From Xenopus tropicalis (taxonomy: Eukaryota; Chordata; Amphibia; Anura; Pipidae), in the NCBI RefSeq assembly GCF_000004195.4, contig NC_030679.2, positions 145,094,489 to 145,158,488 on the forward strand: a stretch of 64,000 nucleotides of DNA, in the 5' to 3' direction. Below are positions 53,550 to 64,000 of the stretch, in pieces. Position 1 is the first letter of the stretch. Every line of letters begins with the position of its first letter. The notes beneath the pieces are model-generated. The model did no database searches and was not told where the DNA came from. It saw only the letters and a list, made by a program, of their open reading frames with translations. Position numbers and translations under genes: made by a program.

Positions 53550-53795
53550 GCCCTTAGCTGAGCTTGTGGCTTATTGTTCTCTGTCAGGTACTCAAAAAAT
53601 TTGCACAAATTTTAGCAAATAAAAAAAAAAGAGCATCATAGACAACATTTGTGGAAAACGATGCTGAAAAAAACAGTCAAAAGTCTTTGTCTGCCCCTCT
53701 TGCAATTTTTTGAAGTACGTACGCCAATTAAGGATGAAGGGTAAAGGGCCGTTTTACATGTTAATGTTAGTAAAATGGTATCAAGGGGAAAAAGC

Positions 53796-53867
53796 TGCCG
53801 TGACCCGGATTCGAACCGGGGTTGCTGCGGCCACAACGCAGAGTACTAACCACTATACGATCACGGC
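53796..53867 (-). tRNA. tRNA-His(GUG), unit B11
   Basis: Unchanged copy. Confidence 0.97.
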
Positions 53868-54244
53868 AAGCCGTACGCTTGGGGCTGCCAGCTCTCGTGC
53901 AGGTTGTTTGTATTTTTCTCTCGGCACGGTTGTTGTTTGCATTAATTTTCTTTTTCAACCCATTTAAATGTTTTTAGCAGATTTCTGCCGTTAAAGTGGG
54001 GCGGTAGGCTCCGCGGCTCATCTGGCGCTTCCAGGGTAACCCGACTGTGCAATCAACGTCACGTTGCCCTGTGCGCAATTCCATACCTTTCAGGCTTTCA
54101 TCCCTTGGCTCCCATGACTTTGGACTTTATAGCACATTTAGCTAGGAACCATTTCCTGTTCCTGAGCTCCTTCTCCTTACCAAGGACCTCAGATTGAATG
54201 GAAGGACTTGTCCATTTCTACAAACACCTCTCTGAAAAGTGCAG

Positions 54245-54317
54245 CGCCCGAACAGGGACTTGAACCCTGGACCCTCAGATTAAAAGTCTGATGCTCTACC
54301 GACTGAGCTATCCGGGC
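54245..54317 (-). tRNA. tRNA-Lys(UUU), unit B11
   Basis: Unchanged copy. Confidence 0.97.
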
Positions 54318-54562
54318 TCCGTGCGCTGCACGTTTCTTGAAAGTTTTTGGCCCGACTCCGACTTTCTTTGCAACAGACAACACAAAGCAACACTGACCCC
54401 AAGGGGTACCTTATTTACAAATTCTTATTTACAAAATGCAGCAATGCATTTAGAAATGATGCCCAACAGGAAAATTCTTTACACCCCGCAGGAGGCAGCA
54501 AGACCTTTCCATTATTTATTTCTCAGTTTCTGATGGTGCTGTGTGAAAAAAAGAAAGCTCTC

Positions 54563-54635
54563 CGAGCCAGGCAGGAGTCGAACCTACAATCTTCTGATCC
54601 GTAGTCAGACGCGTTATCCATTGCGCCACTGGCCC
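54563..54635 (-). tRNA. tRNA-Arg(ACG), unit B11
   Basis: Unchanged copy. Confidence 0.97.
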
Positions 54636-55383
54636 GTGTCCAAAGGGCAAGCCAAATAGATCCTCTATGCGCAGTCACATCAATTGATTAATAATGTTCA
54701 ATGGATACTGTCATGGTTCCCCCGTGTTTTCAAAAGCGAGGATGGGCAGGACAAGAGAAAATCCTTACCATACTTACCAGAGATGGTCTTTTCCTGGCCT
54801 TCCCCCTTGTCAACAGAACCTGCCTTTGTTTTCTTGTTTCTCGCTTCTTAATTGGACTGGAGCAGATTGGGAAGCTTTATTGGCTTGCAGTTGTAACCCT
54901 GTTTCTTCTGTCCAGGTGGTTTGGGGGTGGGGAAATAGCCATCAGTCTGTTTTGTTTTTTTCCCTTCATGTGGTCAAGGAAGATGGCCAGGCAAAGAAAA
55001 TGCCTGGCAAGTAGGCTAATGTTTGTTTTTCTTTTCTCGCTGTTTCAATCTATCTAACATGGGAAAAAAACATACCCCGCCACAAGTACCCCAGGCGGGA
55101 CACTGACCCACCATCCCTGCTGACCATTTTGGCTGACAGTTGTCCACAGTTCAGGATGAAAATGATGTTTGCGGCGAGAAAGGTTTCCTGATGTTGTGCC
55201 GTTTATTGTTAGAAGAGTCACCTGATGTGTCTATGGCGGAGCACGGTTTCCAGACCTGACGAAAGCTAATAAACCCTTGCCGTGCTTTTTCCTGCAAGGC
55301 TTAAGTTTTACCTGGACTAGAAACTTGAATGGAGAATGCCGCCGTCTCCTCCAATCCACTTTACATAAAGGATGCACCGTGAG

Positions 55384-55456
55384 TACCCCAGATGGGACTC
55401 GAACCCACAATCCCTGGCTTAGGAGGCCAGTGCCTTATCCATTAGGCCACTGGGGC
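55384..55456 (-). tRNA. tRNA-Arg(CCU), unit B11
   Basis: Unchanged copy. Confidence 0.96.
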
Positions 55457-55702
55457 GCCCTTAGCTGAGCTTGTGGCTTATTGTTCTCTGTCAGGTACTC
55501 AAAAAATTTGCACAAATTTTAGCAAATAAAAAAAAAAGAGCATCATAGACAACATTTGTGGAAAACGATGCTGAAAAAAACAGTCAAAAGTCTTTGTCTG
55601 CCCCTCTTGCAATTTTTTGAAGTACGTACGCCAATTAAGGATGAAGGGTAAAGGGCCGTTTTACATGTTAATGTTAGTAAAATGGTATCAAGGGGAAAAA
55701 GC

Positions 55703-55774
55703 TGCCGTGACCCGGATTCGAACCGGGGTTGCTGCGGCCACAACGCAGAGTACTAACCACTATACGATCACGGC
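55703..55774 (-). tRNA. tRNA-His(GUG), unit B12
   Basis: Unchanged copy. Confidence 0.97.
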
Positions 55775-56151
55775 AAGCCGTACGCTTGGGGCTGCCAGCT
55801 CTCGTGCAGGTTGTTTGTATTTTTCTCTCGGCACGGTTGTTGTTTGCATTAATTTTCTTTTTCAACCCATTTAAATGTTTTTAGCAGATTTCTGCCGTTA
55901 AAGTGGGGCGGTAGGCTCCGCGGCTCATCTGGCGCTTCCAGGGTAACCCGACTGTGCAATCAACGTCACGTTGCCCTGTGCGCAATTCCATACCTTTCAG
56001 GCTTTCATCCCTTGGCTCCCATGACTTTGGACTTTATAGCACATTTAGCTAGGAACCATTTCCTGTTCCTGAGCTCCTTCTCCTTACCAAGGACCTCAGA
56101 TTGAATGGAAGGACTTGTCCATTTCTACAAACACCTCTCTGAAAAGTGCAG

Positions 56152-56224
56152 CGCCCGAACAGGGACTTGAACCCTGGACCCTCAGATTAAAAGTCTGATG
56201 CTCTACCGACTGAGCTATCCGGGC
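56152..56224 (-). tRNA. tRNA-Lys(UUU), unit B12
   Basis: Unchanged copy. Confidence 0.97.
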
Positions 56225-56469
56225 TCCGTGCGCTGCACGTTTCTTGAAAGTTTTTGGCCCGACTCCGACTTTCTTTGCAACAGACAACACAAAGCAACAC
56301 TGACCCCAAGGGGTACCTTATTTACAAATTCTTATTTACAAAATGCAGCAATGCATTTAGAAATGATGCCCAACAGGAAAATTCTTTACACCCCGCAGGA
56401 GGCAGCAAGACCTTTCCATTATTTATTTCTCAGTTTCTGATGGTGCTGTGTGAAAAAAAGAAAGCTCTC

Positions 56470-56542
56470 CGAGCCAGGCAGGAGTCGAACCTACAATCTT
56501 CTGATCCGTAGTCAGACGCGTTATCCATTGCGCCACTGGCCC
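56470..56542 (-). tRNA. tRNA-Arg(ACG), unit B12
   Basis: Unchanged copy. Confidence 0.97.
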
Positions 56543-57290
56543 GTGTCCAAAGGGCAAGCCAAATAGATCCTCTATGCGCAGTCACATCAATTGATTAATA
56601 ATGTTCAATGGATACTGTCATGGTTCCCCCGTGTTTTCAAAAGCGAGGATGGGCAGGACAAGAGAAAATCCTTACCATACTTACCAGAGATGGTCTTTTC
56701 CTGGCCTTCCCCCTTGTCAACAGAACCTGCCTTTGTTTTCTTGTTTCTCGCTTCTTAATTGGACTGGAGCAGATTGGGAAGCTTTATTGGCTTGCAGTTG
56801 TAACCCTGTTTCTTCTGTCCAGGTGGTTTGGGGGTGGGGAAATAGCCATCAGTCTGTTTTGTTTTTTTCCCTTCATGTGGTCAAGGAAGATGGCCAGGCA
56901 AAGAAAATGCCTGGCAAGTAGGCTAATGTTTGTTTTTCTTTTCTCGCTGTTTCAATCTATCTAACATGGGAAAAAAACATACCCCGCCACAAGTACCCCA
57001 GGCGGGACACTGACCCACCATCCCTGCTGACCATTTTGGCTGACAGTTGTCCACAGTTCAGGATGAAAATGATGTTTGCGGCGAGAAAGGTTTCCTGATG
57101 TTGTGCCGTTTATTGTTAGAAGAGTCACCTGATGTGTCTATGGCGGAGCACGGTTTCCAGACCTGACGAAAGCTAATAAACCCTTGCCGTGCTTTTTCCT
57201 GCAAGGCTTAAGTTTTACCTGGACTAGAAACTTGAATGGAGAATGCCGCCGTCTCCTCCAATCCACTTTACATAAAGGATGCACCGTGAG

Positions 57291-57363
57291 TACCCCAGAT
57301 GGGACTCGAACCCACAATCCCTGGCTTAGGAGGCCAGTGCCTTATCCATTAGGCCACTGGGGC
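57291..57363 (-). tRNA. tRNA-Arg(CCU), unit B12
   Basis: Unchanged copy. Confidence 0.96.
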
Positions 57364-57610
57364 GCCCTTAGCTGAGCTTGTGGCTTATTGTTCTCTGTCA
57401 GGTACTCAAAAAATTTGCACAAATTTTAGCAAATAAAAAAAAAAGAGCATCATAGACAACATTTGTGGAAAACGATGCTGAAAAAAACAGTCAAAAGTCT
57501 TTGTCTGCCCCTCTTGCAATTTTTTGAAGTACGTACGCCAATTAAGGATGAAGGGTAAAGGGCCGTTTTACATGTTAATGTTAGTAAAATGGTATCAAGG
57601 GGAAAAAAGC

Positions 57611-57682
57611 TGCCGTGACCCGGATTCGAACCGGGGTTGCTGCGGCCACAACGCAGAGTACTAACCACTATACGATCACGGC
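57611..57682 (-). tRNA. tRNA-His(GUG), unit B13
   Basis: Gene unchanged; the terminator run is T6 instead of T5. Confidence 0.97.
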
Positions 57683-58059
57683 AAGCCGTACGCTTGGGGC
57701 TGCCAGCTCTCGTGCAGGTTGTTTGTATTTTTCTCTCGGCACGGTTGTTGTTTGCATTAATTTTCTTTTTCAACCCATTTAAATGTTTTTAGCAGATTTC
57801 TGCCGTTAAAGTGGGGCGGTAGGCTCCGCGGCTCATCTGGCGCTTCCAGGGTAACCCGACTGTGCAATCAACGTCACGTTGCCCTGTGCGCAATTCCATA
57901 CCTTTCAGGCTTTCATCCCTTGGCTCCCATGACTTTGGACTTTATAGCACATTTAGCTAGGAACCATTTCCTGTTCCTGAGCTCCTTCTCCTTACCAAGG
58001 ACCTCAGATTGAATGGAAGGACTTGTCCATTTCTACAAACACCTCTCTGAAAAGTGCAG

Positions 58060-58132
58060 CGCCCGAACAGGGACTTGAACCCTGGACCCTCAGATTAAAA
58101 GTCTGATGCTCTACCGACTGAGCTATCCGGGC
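58060..58132 (-). tRNA. tRNA-Lys(UUU), unit B13
   Basis: Unchanged copy. Confidence 0.97.
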
Positions 58133-58377
58133 TCCGTGCGCTGCACGTTTCTTGAAAGTTTTTGGCCCGACTCCGACTTTCTTTGCAACAGACAACACAA
58201 AGCAACACTGACCCCAAGGGGTACCTTATTTACAAATTCTTATTTACAAAATGCAGCAATGCATTTAGAAATGATGCCCAACAGGAAAATTCTTTACACC
58301 CCGCAGGAGGCAGCAAGACCTTTCCATTATTTATTTCTCAGTTTCTGATGGTGCTGTGTGAAAAAAAGAAAGCTCTC

Positions 58378-58450
58378 CGAGCCAGGCAGGAGTCGAACCT
58401 ACAATCTTCTGATCCGTAGTCAGACGCGTTATCCATTGCGCCACTGGCCC
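58378..58450 (-). tRNA. tRNA-Arg(ACG), unit B13
   Basis: Unchanged copy. Confidence 0.97.
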
Positions 58451-59198
58451 GTGTCCAAAGGGCAAGCCAAATAGATCCTCTATGCGCAGTCACATCAATT
58501 GATTAATAATGTTCAATGGATACTGTCATGGTTCCCCCGTGTTTTCAAAAGCGAGGATGGGCAGGACAAGAGAAAATCCTTACCATACTTACCAGAGATG
58601 GTCTTTTCCTGGCCTTCCCCCTTGTCAACAGAACCTGCCTTTGTTTTCTTGTTTCTCGCTTCTTAATTGGACTGGAGCAGATTGGGAAGCTTTATTGGCT
58701 TGCAGTTGTAACCCTGTTTCTTCTGTCCAGGTGGTTTGGGGGTGGGGAAATAGCCATCAGTCTGTTTTGTTTTTTTCCCTTCATGTGGTCAAGGAAGATG
58801 GCCAGGCAAAGAAAATGCCTGGCAAGTAGGCTAATGTTTGTTTTTCTTTTCTCGCTGTTTCAATCTATCTAACATGGGAAAAAAACATACCCCGCCACAA
58901 GTACCCCAGGCGGGACACTGACCCACCATCCCTGCTGACCATTTTGGCTGACAGTTGTCCACAGTTCAGGATGAAAATGATGTTTGCGGCGAGAAAGGTT
59001 TCCTGATGTTGTGCCGTTTATTGTTAGAAGAGTCACCTGATGTGTCTATGGCGGAGCACGGTTTCCAGACCTGACGAAAGCTAATAAACCCTTGCCGTGC
59101 TTTTTCCTGCAAGGCTTAAGTTTTACCTGGACTAGAAACTTGAATGGAGAATGCCGCCGTCTCCTCCAATCCACTTTACATAAAGGATGCACCGTGAG

Positions 59199-59271
59199 TA
59201 CCCCAGATGGGACTCGAACCCACAATCCCTGGCTTAGGAGGCCAGTGCCTTATCCATTAGGCCACTGGGGC
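59199..59271 (-). tRNA. tRNA-Arg(CCU), unit B13
   Basis: Unchanged copy. Confidence 0.96.
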
Positions 59272-59518
59272 GCCCTTAGCTGAGCTTGTGGCTTATTGTT
59301 CTCTGTCAGGTACTCAAAAAATTTGCACAAATTTTAGCAAATAAAAAAAAAAAGAGCATCATAGACAACATTTGTGGAAAACGATGCTGAAAAAAACAGT
59401 CAAAAGTCTTTGTCTGCCCCTCTTGCAATTTTTTGAAGTACGTACGCCAATTAAGGATGAAGGGTAAAGGGCCGTTTTACATGTTAATGTTAGTAAAATG
59501 GTATCAAGGGGAAAAAGC

Positions 59519-59590
59519 TGCCGTGACCCGGATTCGAACCGGGGTTGCTGCGGCCACAACGCAGAGTACTAACCACTATACGATCACGGC
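59519..59590 (-). tRNA. tRNA-His(GUG), unit B14
   Basis: Unchanged copy. Confidence 0.97.
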
Positions 59591-59967
59591 AAGCCGTACG
59601 CTTGGGGCTGCCAGCTCTCGTGCAGGTTGTTTGTATTTTTCTCTCGGCACGGTTGTTGTTTGCATTAATTTTCTTTTTCAACCCATTTAAATGTTTTTAG
59701 CAGATTTCTGCCGTTAAAGTGGGGCGGTAGGCTCCGCGGCTCATCTGGCGCTTCCAGGGTAACCCGACTGTGCAATCAACGTCACGTTGCCCTGTGCGCA
59801 ATTCCATACCTTTCAGGCTTTCATCCCTTGGCTCCCATGACTTTGGACTTTATAGCACATTTAGCTAGGAACCATTTCCTGTTCCTGAGCTCCTTCTCCT
59901 TACCAAGGACCTCAGATTGAATGGAAGGACTTGTCCATTTCTACAAACACCTCTCTGAAAAGTGCAG

Positions 59968-60040
59968 CGCCCGAACAGGGACTTGAACCCTGGACCCTCA
60001 GATTAAAAGTCTGATGCTCTACCGACTGAGCTATCCGGGC
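59968..60040 (-). tRNA. tRNA-Lys(UUU), unit B14
   Basis: Unchanged copy. Confidence 0.97.
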
Positions 60041-60285
60041 TCCGTGCGCTGCACGTTTCTTGAAAGTTTTTGGCCCGACTCCGACTTTCTTTGCAACAGA
60101 CAACACAAAGCAACACTGACCCCAAGGGGTACCTTATTTACAAATTCTTATTTACAAAATGCAGCAATGCATTTAGAAATGATGCCCAACAGGAAAATTC
60201 TTTACACCCCGCAGGAGGCAGCAAGACCTTTCCATTATTTATTTCTCAGTTTCTGATGGTGCTGTGTGAAAAAAAGAAAGCTCTC

Positions 60286-60358
60286 CGAGCCAGGCAGGAG
60301 TCGAACCTACAATCTTCTGATCCGTAGTCAGACGCGTTATCCATTGCGCCACTGGCCC
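60286..60358 (-). tRNA. tRNA-Arg(ACG), unit B14
   Basis: Unchanged copy. Confidence 0.97.
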
Positions 60359-61105
60359 GTGTCCAAAGGGCAAGCCAAATAGATCCTCTATGCGCAGTCA
60401 CATCAATTGATTAATAATGTTCAATGGATACTGTCATGGTTCCCCCGTGTTTTCAAAAGCGAGGATGGGCAGGACAAGAGAAAATCCTTACCATACTTAC
60501 CAGAGATGGTCTTTTCCTGGCCTTCCCCCTTGTCAACAGAACCTGCCTTTGTTTTCTTGTTTCTCGCTTCTTAATTGGACTGGAGCAGATTGGGAAGCTT
60601 TATTGGCTTGCAGTTGTAACCCTGTTTCTTCTGTCCAGGTGGTTTGGGGGTGGGGAAATAGCCATCAGTCTGTTTTGTTTTTTTCCCTTCATGTGGTCAA
60701 GGAAGATGGCCAGGCAAAGAAAATGCCTGGCAAGTAGGCTAATGTTTGTTTTTCTTTCTCGCTGTTTCAATCTATCTAACATGGGAAAAAAACATACCCC
60801 GCCACAAGTACCCCAGGCGGGACACTGACCCACCATCCCTGCTGACCATTTTGGCTGACAGTTGTCCACAGTTCAGGATGAAAATGATGTTTGCGGCGAG
60901 AAAGGTTTCCTGATGTTGTGCCGTTTATTGTTAGAAGAGTCACCTGATGTGTCTATGGCGGAGCACGGTTTCCAGACCTGACGAAAGCTAATAAACCCTT
61001 GCCGTGCTTTTTCCTGCAAGGCTTAAGTTTTACCTGGACTAGAAACTTGAATGGAGAATGCCGCCGTCTCCTCCAATCCACTTTACATAAAGGATGCACC
61101 GTGAG

Positions 61106-61178
61106 TACCCCAGATGGGACTCGAACCCACAATCCCTGGCTTAGGAGGCCAGTGCCTTATCCATTAGGCCACTGGGGC
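61106..61178 (-). tRNA. tRNA-Arg(CCU), unit B14
   Basis: Unchanged copy. Confidence 0.96.
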
Positions 61179-61424
61179 GCCCTTAGCTGAGCTTGTGGCT
61201 TATTGTTCTCTGTCAGGTACTCAAAAAATTTGCACAAATTTTAGCAAATAAAAAAAAAAAGAGCATCATAGACAACATTTGTGGAAAACGATGCTGAAAA
61301 AACAGTCAAAAGTCTTTGTCTGCCCCTCTTGCAATTTTTTGAAGTACGTACGCCAATTAAGGATGAAGGGTAAAGGGCCGTTTTACATGTTAATGTTAGT
61401 AAAATGGTATCAAGGGGAAAAAGC

Positions 61425-61496
61425 TGCCGTGACCCGGATTCGAACCGGGGTTGCTGCGGCCACAACGCAGAGTACTAACCACTATACGATCACGGC
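61425..61496 (-). tRNA. tRNA-His(GUG), unit B15
   Basis: Gene unchanged; single-base indels begin in its flanks. Confidence 0.96.
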
Positions 61497-61874
61497 AAGC
61501 CGTACGCTTGGGGCTGCCAGCTCTCGTGCAGGTTGTTTGTATTTTTCTCTTCGGCACGGTTGTTGTTTGCATTAATTTTCTTTTTCAACCCATTTAAATG
61601 TTTTTAGCAGATTTCTGCCGTTAAAGTGGGGCGGTAGGCTCCGCGGCTCATCTGGCGCTTCCAGGGTAACCCGACTGTGCAATCAACGTCACGTTGCCCT
61701 GTGCGCAATTCCATACCTTTCAGGCTTTCATCCCTTGGCTCCCATGACTTTGGACTTTATAGCACATTTAGCTAGGAACCATTTCCTGTTCCTGAGCTCC
61801 TTCTCCTTAACAAGGACCTCAGATTGAATGGAAGGACTTGTCCATTTCTACAAACACCTCTCTGAAAAGTGCAG

Positions 61875-61948
61875 CGCCCGAACAGGGACTTGAACCCTGG
61901 ACCCTCAGATTAAAAGTCTGAATGCTCTACCGACTGAGCTATCCGGGC
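61875..61948 (-). tRNA. tRNA-Lys(UUU), unit B15, one-base insertion
   Basis: 74 nt instead of 73: an extra A on plus (gtctgaatgctc versus gtctgatgctc, about 61921) falls between the D stem and anticodon stem. It would disturb the fold if real. It sits in a stretch dense with single-base indels, so a sequencing error is likely. Confidence 0.85.
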
Positions 61949-62192
61949 TCCGTGCGCTGCACGTTTCTTGAAAAGTTTTTGGCCCGACTCCGACTTTCTT
62001 TGCAACAGACAACACAAAGCAACACTGACCCCAAGGGGTACCTTATTTACAAATCTTATTTACAAAATGCAGCAATGCATTTAGAAATGATGCCCACAGG
62101 AAAATTCTTTACACCCCGCAGGAGGCAGCAAGACCTTTTCCATTATTATTTCTCAGTTCTGATGGTGCTGTGTGAAAAAAAGAAAAGCTCTC

Positions 62193-62265
62193 CGAGCCAG
62201 GCAGGAGTCGAACCTACAATCTTCTGATCCGTAGTCAGACGCGTTATCCATTGCGCCACTGGCCC
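62193..62265 (-). tRNA. tRNA-Arg(ACG), unit B15
   Basis: Gene intact although its flanks carry several indels. Confidence 0.96.
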
Positions 62266-63014
62266 GTGTCCAAAGGGCAAGCCAATAGATCCTCTATGCG
62301 CAGTCACATCAATTGATTAATAATGTTCAATGGATACTGTCATGGTTCCCCCGTGTTTTCAAAAAGCGAGGATGGGCAGGACCAAGAGAAATCCTTACCA
62401 TACTTACCAGAGATGGTCTTTTCCTGGCCTTCCCCCTTGTCAACAGAACCTGCCTTTGTTTTCCTTGTTTCTCGCTTCTTAATTGGACTGGAGCAGATTG
62501 GGAAGCTTTATTGGCTTGCAGTTGTAACCCTGTTTCTTCTGTCCAGGTGGTTTGGGGGTGGGGAAATAGCCATCAGTCTGTTTTGTTTTTTTCCCTTCAT
62601 GTGGTCAAGGAAGATGGCCAGGCAAAGAAAATGCCTGGCAAGTAGGCTAATGTTTGTTTTTCTTTTCTCGCTGTTTCAATCTATCTAACATGGGAAAAAA
62701 ACATACCCCGCCACAAGTACCCCAGGCGGGACACTGACCCACCATCCCTGCTGACCATTTTGGCTGACAGTTGTCCACAGTTCAGGATGAAAATGATGTT
62801 TGCGGCGAGAAAGGTTTCCTGATGTTGTGCCGTTTATTGTTAGAAGAGTCACCTGATGTGTCTATGGCGGAGCACGGTTTCCAGACCTGACGAAAGCTAA
62901 TAAACCCTTGCCGTGCTTTTTCCTGCAAGGCTTAAGTTTTACCTGGACTAGAAACTTGAATGGAGAATGCCGCCGTCTCCTCCAATCCACTTTACATAAA
63001 GGATGCACCGTGAG

Positions 63015-63087
63015 TACCCCAGATGGGACTCGAACCCACAATCCCTGGCTTAGGAGGCCAGTGCCTTATCCATTAGGCCACTGGGGC
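63015..63087 (-). tRNA. tRNA-Arg(CCU), unit B15
   Basis: Unchanged copy. Confidence 0.96.
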
Positions 63088-63334
63088 GCCCTTAGCTGAG
63101 CTTGTGGCTTATTGTTCTCTGTCAGGTACTCAAAAAATTTGCACAAATTTTAGCAATAAAAAAAAAAAAGAGCATCATAGACAACATTTGTGGAAAACGA
63201 TGCTGAAAAAAACAGTCAAAAGTCTTTGTCTGCCCCTCTTGCAATTTTTTGAAGTACGTACGCCAATTAAGGATGAAGGGTAAAGGGCCGTTTTACATGT
63301 TAATGTTAGTAAAATGGTATCAAGGGGAAAAAGC

Positions 63335-63406
63335 TGCCGTGACCCGGATTCGAACCGGGGTTGCTGCGGCCACAACGCAGAGTACTAACCACTATACGAT
63401 CACGGC
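63335..63406 (-). tRNA. tRNA-His(GUG), unit B16
   Basis: Unchanged copy. Confidence 0.97.
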
Positions 63407-63783
63407 AAGCCGTACGCTTGGGGCTGCCAGCTCTCGTGCAGGTTGTTTGTATTTTTCTCTCGGCACGGTTGTTGTTTGCATTAATTTTCTTTTTCAACCC
63501 ATTTAAATGTTTTTAGCAGATTTCTGCCGTTAAAGTGGGGCGGTAGGCTCCGCGGCTCATCTGGCGCTTCCAGGGTAACCCGACTGTGCAATCAACGTCA
63601 CGTTGCCCTGTGCGCAATTCCATACCTTTCAGGCTTTCATCCCTTGGCTCCCATGACTTTGGACTTTATAGCACATTTAGCTAGGAACCATTTCCTGTTC
63701 CTGAGCTCCTTCTCCTTACCAAGGACCTCAGATTGAATGGAAGGACTTGTCCATTTCTACAAACACCTCTCTGAAAAGTGCAG

Positions 63784-63856
63784 CGCCCGAACAGGGACTT
63801 GAACCCTGGACCCTCAGATTAAAAGTCTGATGCTCTACCGACTGAGCTATCCGGGC
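63784..63856 (-). tRNA. tRNA-Lys(UUU), unit B16
   Basis: Unchanged copy; the last complete gene in the window. Confidence 0.97.
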
Positions 63857-63978
63857 TCCGTGCGCTGCACGTTTCTTGAAAGTTTTTGGCCCGACTCCGA
63901 CTTTCTTTGCAACAGACAACACAAAGCAACACTGACCCCAAGGGGTACCTTATTTACAAATTCTTATTTACAAAATGC

Positions 63979-63980
63979 AT
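63979..63980. other. Deletion junction in unit B16
   Basis: caaaatgca is followed directly by tggtcttttcctgg. In other units 343 bp lie between them (37274-37616 in unit B2), including tRNA-Arg(ACG) and half of the DIRS relic's left hairpin. Only 21 bases follow the junction, so a real deletion cannot be told from a misjoin. Confidence 0.8.
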
Positions 63981-64000
63981 GGTCTTTTCCTGGCCTTCCC

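Larger units (their letters stand above)
22997..64000. repeat. Tandem tRNA array B (His-Lys-Arg-Arg units)
   Basis: Units of about 1907 bp. tRNA-His starts at 23089, 36629, 38535, 40442, 42350, 44258, 46165, 48073, 49981, 51889, 53796, 55703, 57611, 59519, 61425 and 63335. All four genes face left. Units are nearly identical; most differ only in the length of a poly-A tract (9-13 A) before agagcatcat. Unit 1 carries DIRS-2 and is separated from unit 2 by the LTR element. The array runs off the right edge. Confidence 0.97.

Noticed and set aside
1..64000. Host protein-coding genes, rRNA or snRNA genes
   Set aside because: None was recognised on either strand; all long frames belong to mobile elements.

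Overview
This looks like vertebrate, most probably amphibian (Xenopus-like frog), nuclear DNA. It has no host protein-coding gene. It contains two adjacent tandem arrays of tRNA genes with internal A/B-box promoters and oligo-T terminators. Three near-complete retrotransposons and one LINE fragment have inserted into them. The mix of megabase-style tRNA tandem repeats, DIRS elements, a CR1-type LINE and a Gmr1-type LTR element fits an amphibian; the species call is inference.

Array A (1 to about 22,995) is built from units of 3,578 to 3,833 bp. Each carries tRNA-Leu(UAA) on the plus strand, and tRNA-Ser(GCU), tRNA-Thr(AGU) and tRNA-Thr(UGU) on the minus strand. Each also holds a decaying Thr gene (CGU or AGU anticodon), a more decayed Thr relic, and an 81-bp minisatellite whose copy number explains most of the length variation. 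The fifth unit is interrupted in its minisatellite by a 5.15-kb DIRS retrotransposon (DIRS-1, minus strand, 16,083-21,230) and a 5'-truncated CR1-like LINE (21,300-22,057). It then breaks off at about 22,995.

Array B (about 22,996 to 64,000) is built from units of about 1,907 bp, almost identical to each other. Each has four minus-strand tRNA genes, in plus-strand order His(GUG), Lys(UUU), Arg(ACG), Arg(CCU), plus an embedded ~300-bp relic of a DIRS 3' end. Sixteen units are entered. The first is interrupted by a second, coding-defective DIRS element (DIRS-2, plus strand, 24,093-29,497), which sits exactly in the DIRS relic. It is also followed by a 6.2-kb Ty3/gypsy element (30,383-36,605) with 826-bp LTRs differing at one seen base, a 5-bp target duplication, and integrase placed before reverse transcriptase (Gmr1-type order) with a SCAN-like capsid.

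The tRNA genes would be transcribed by RNA polymerase III. Their spacers act as landing sites for mobile elements, and array expansion has carried one old DIRS relic along in every B unit. The most interesting signals are the DIRS insertion junctions, which read as circle-by-target recombination at shared 5-bp and 13-bp cores, the hairpin-like 3' ends of both DIRS elements, and predicted 5' introns in both. Also notable are the decayed Thr gene that changed anticodon, and a short stretch (about 61.3-62.5 kb) of clustered homopolymer indels that may be assembly error.
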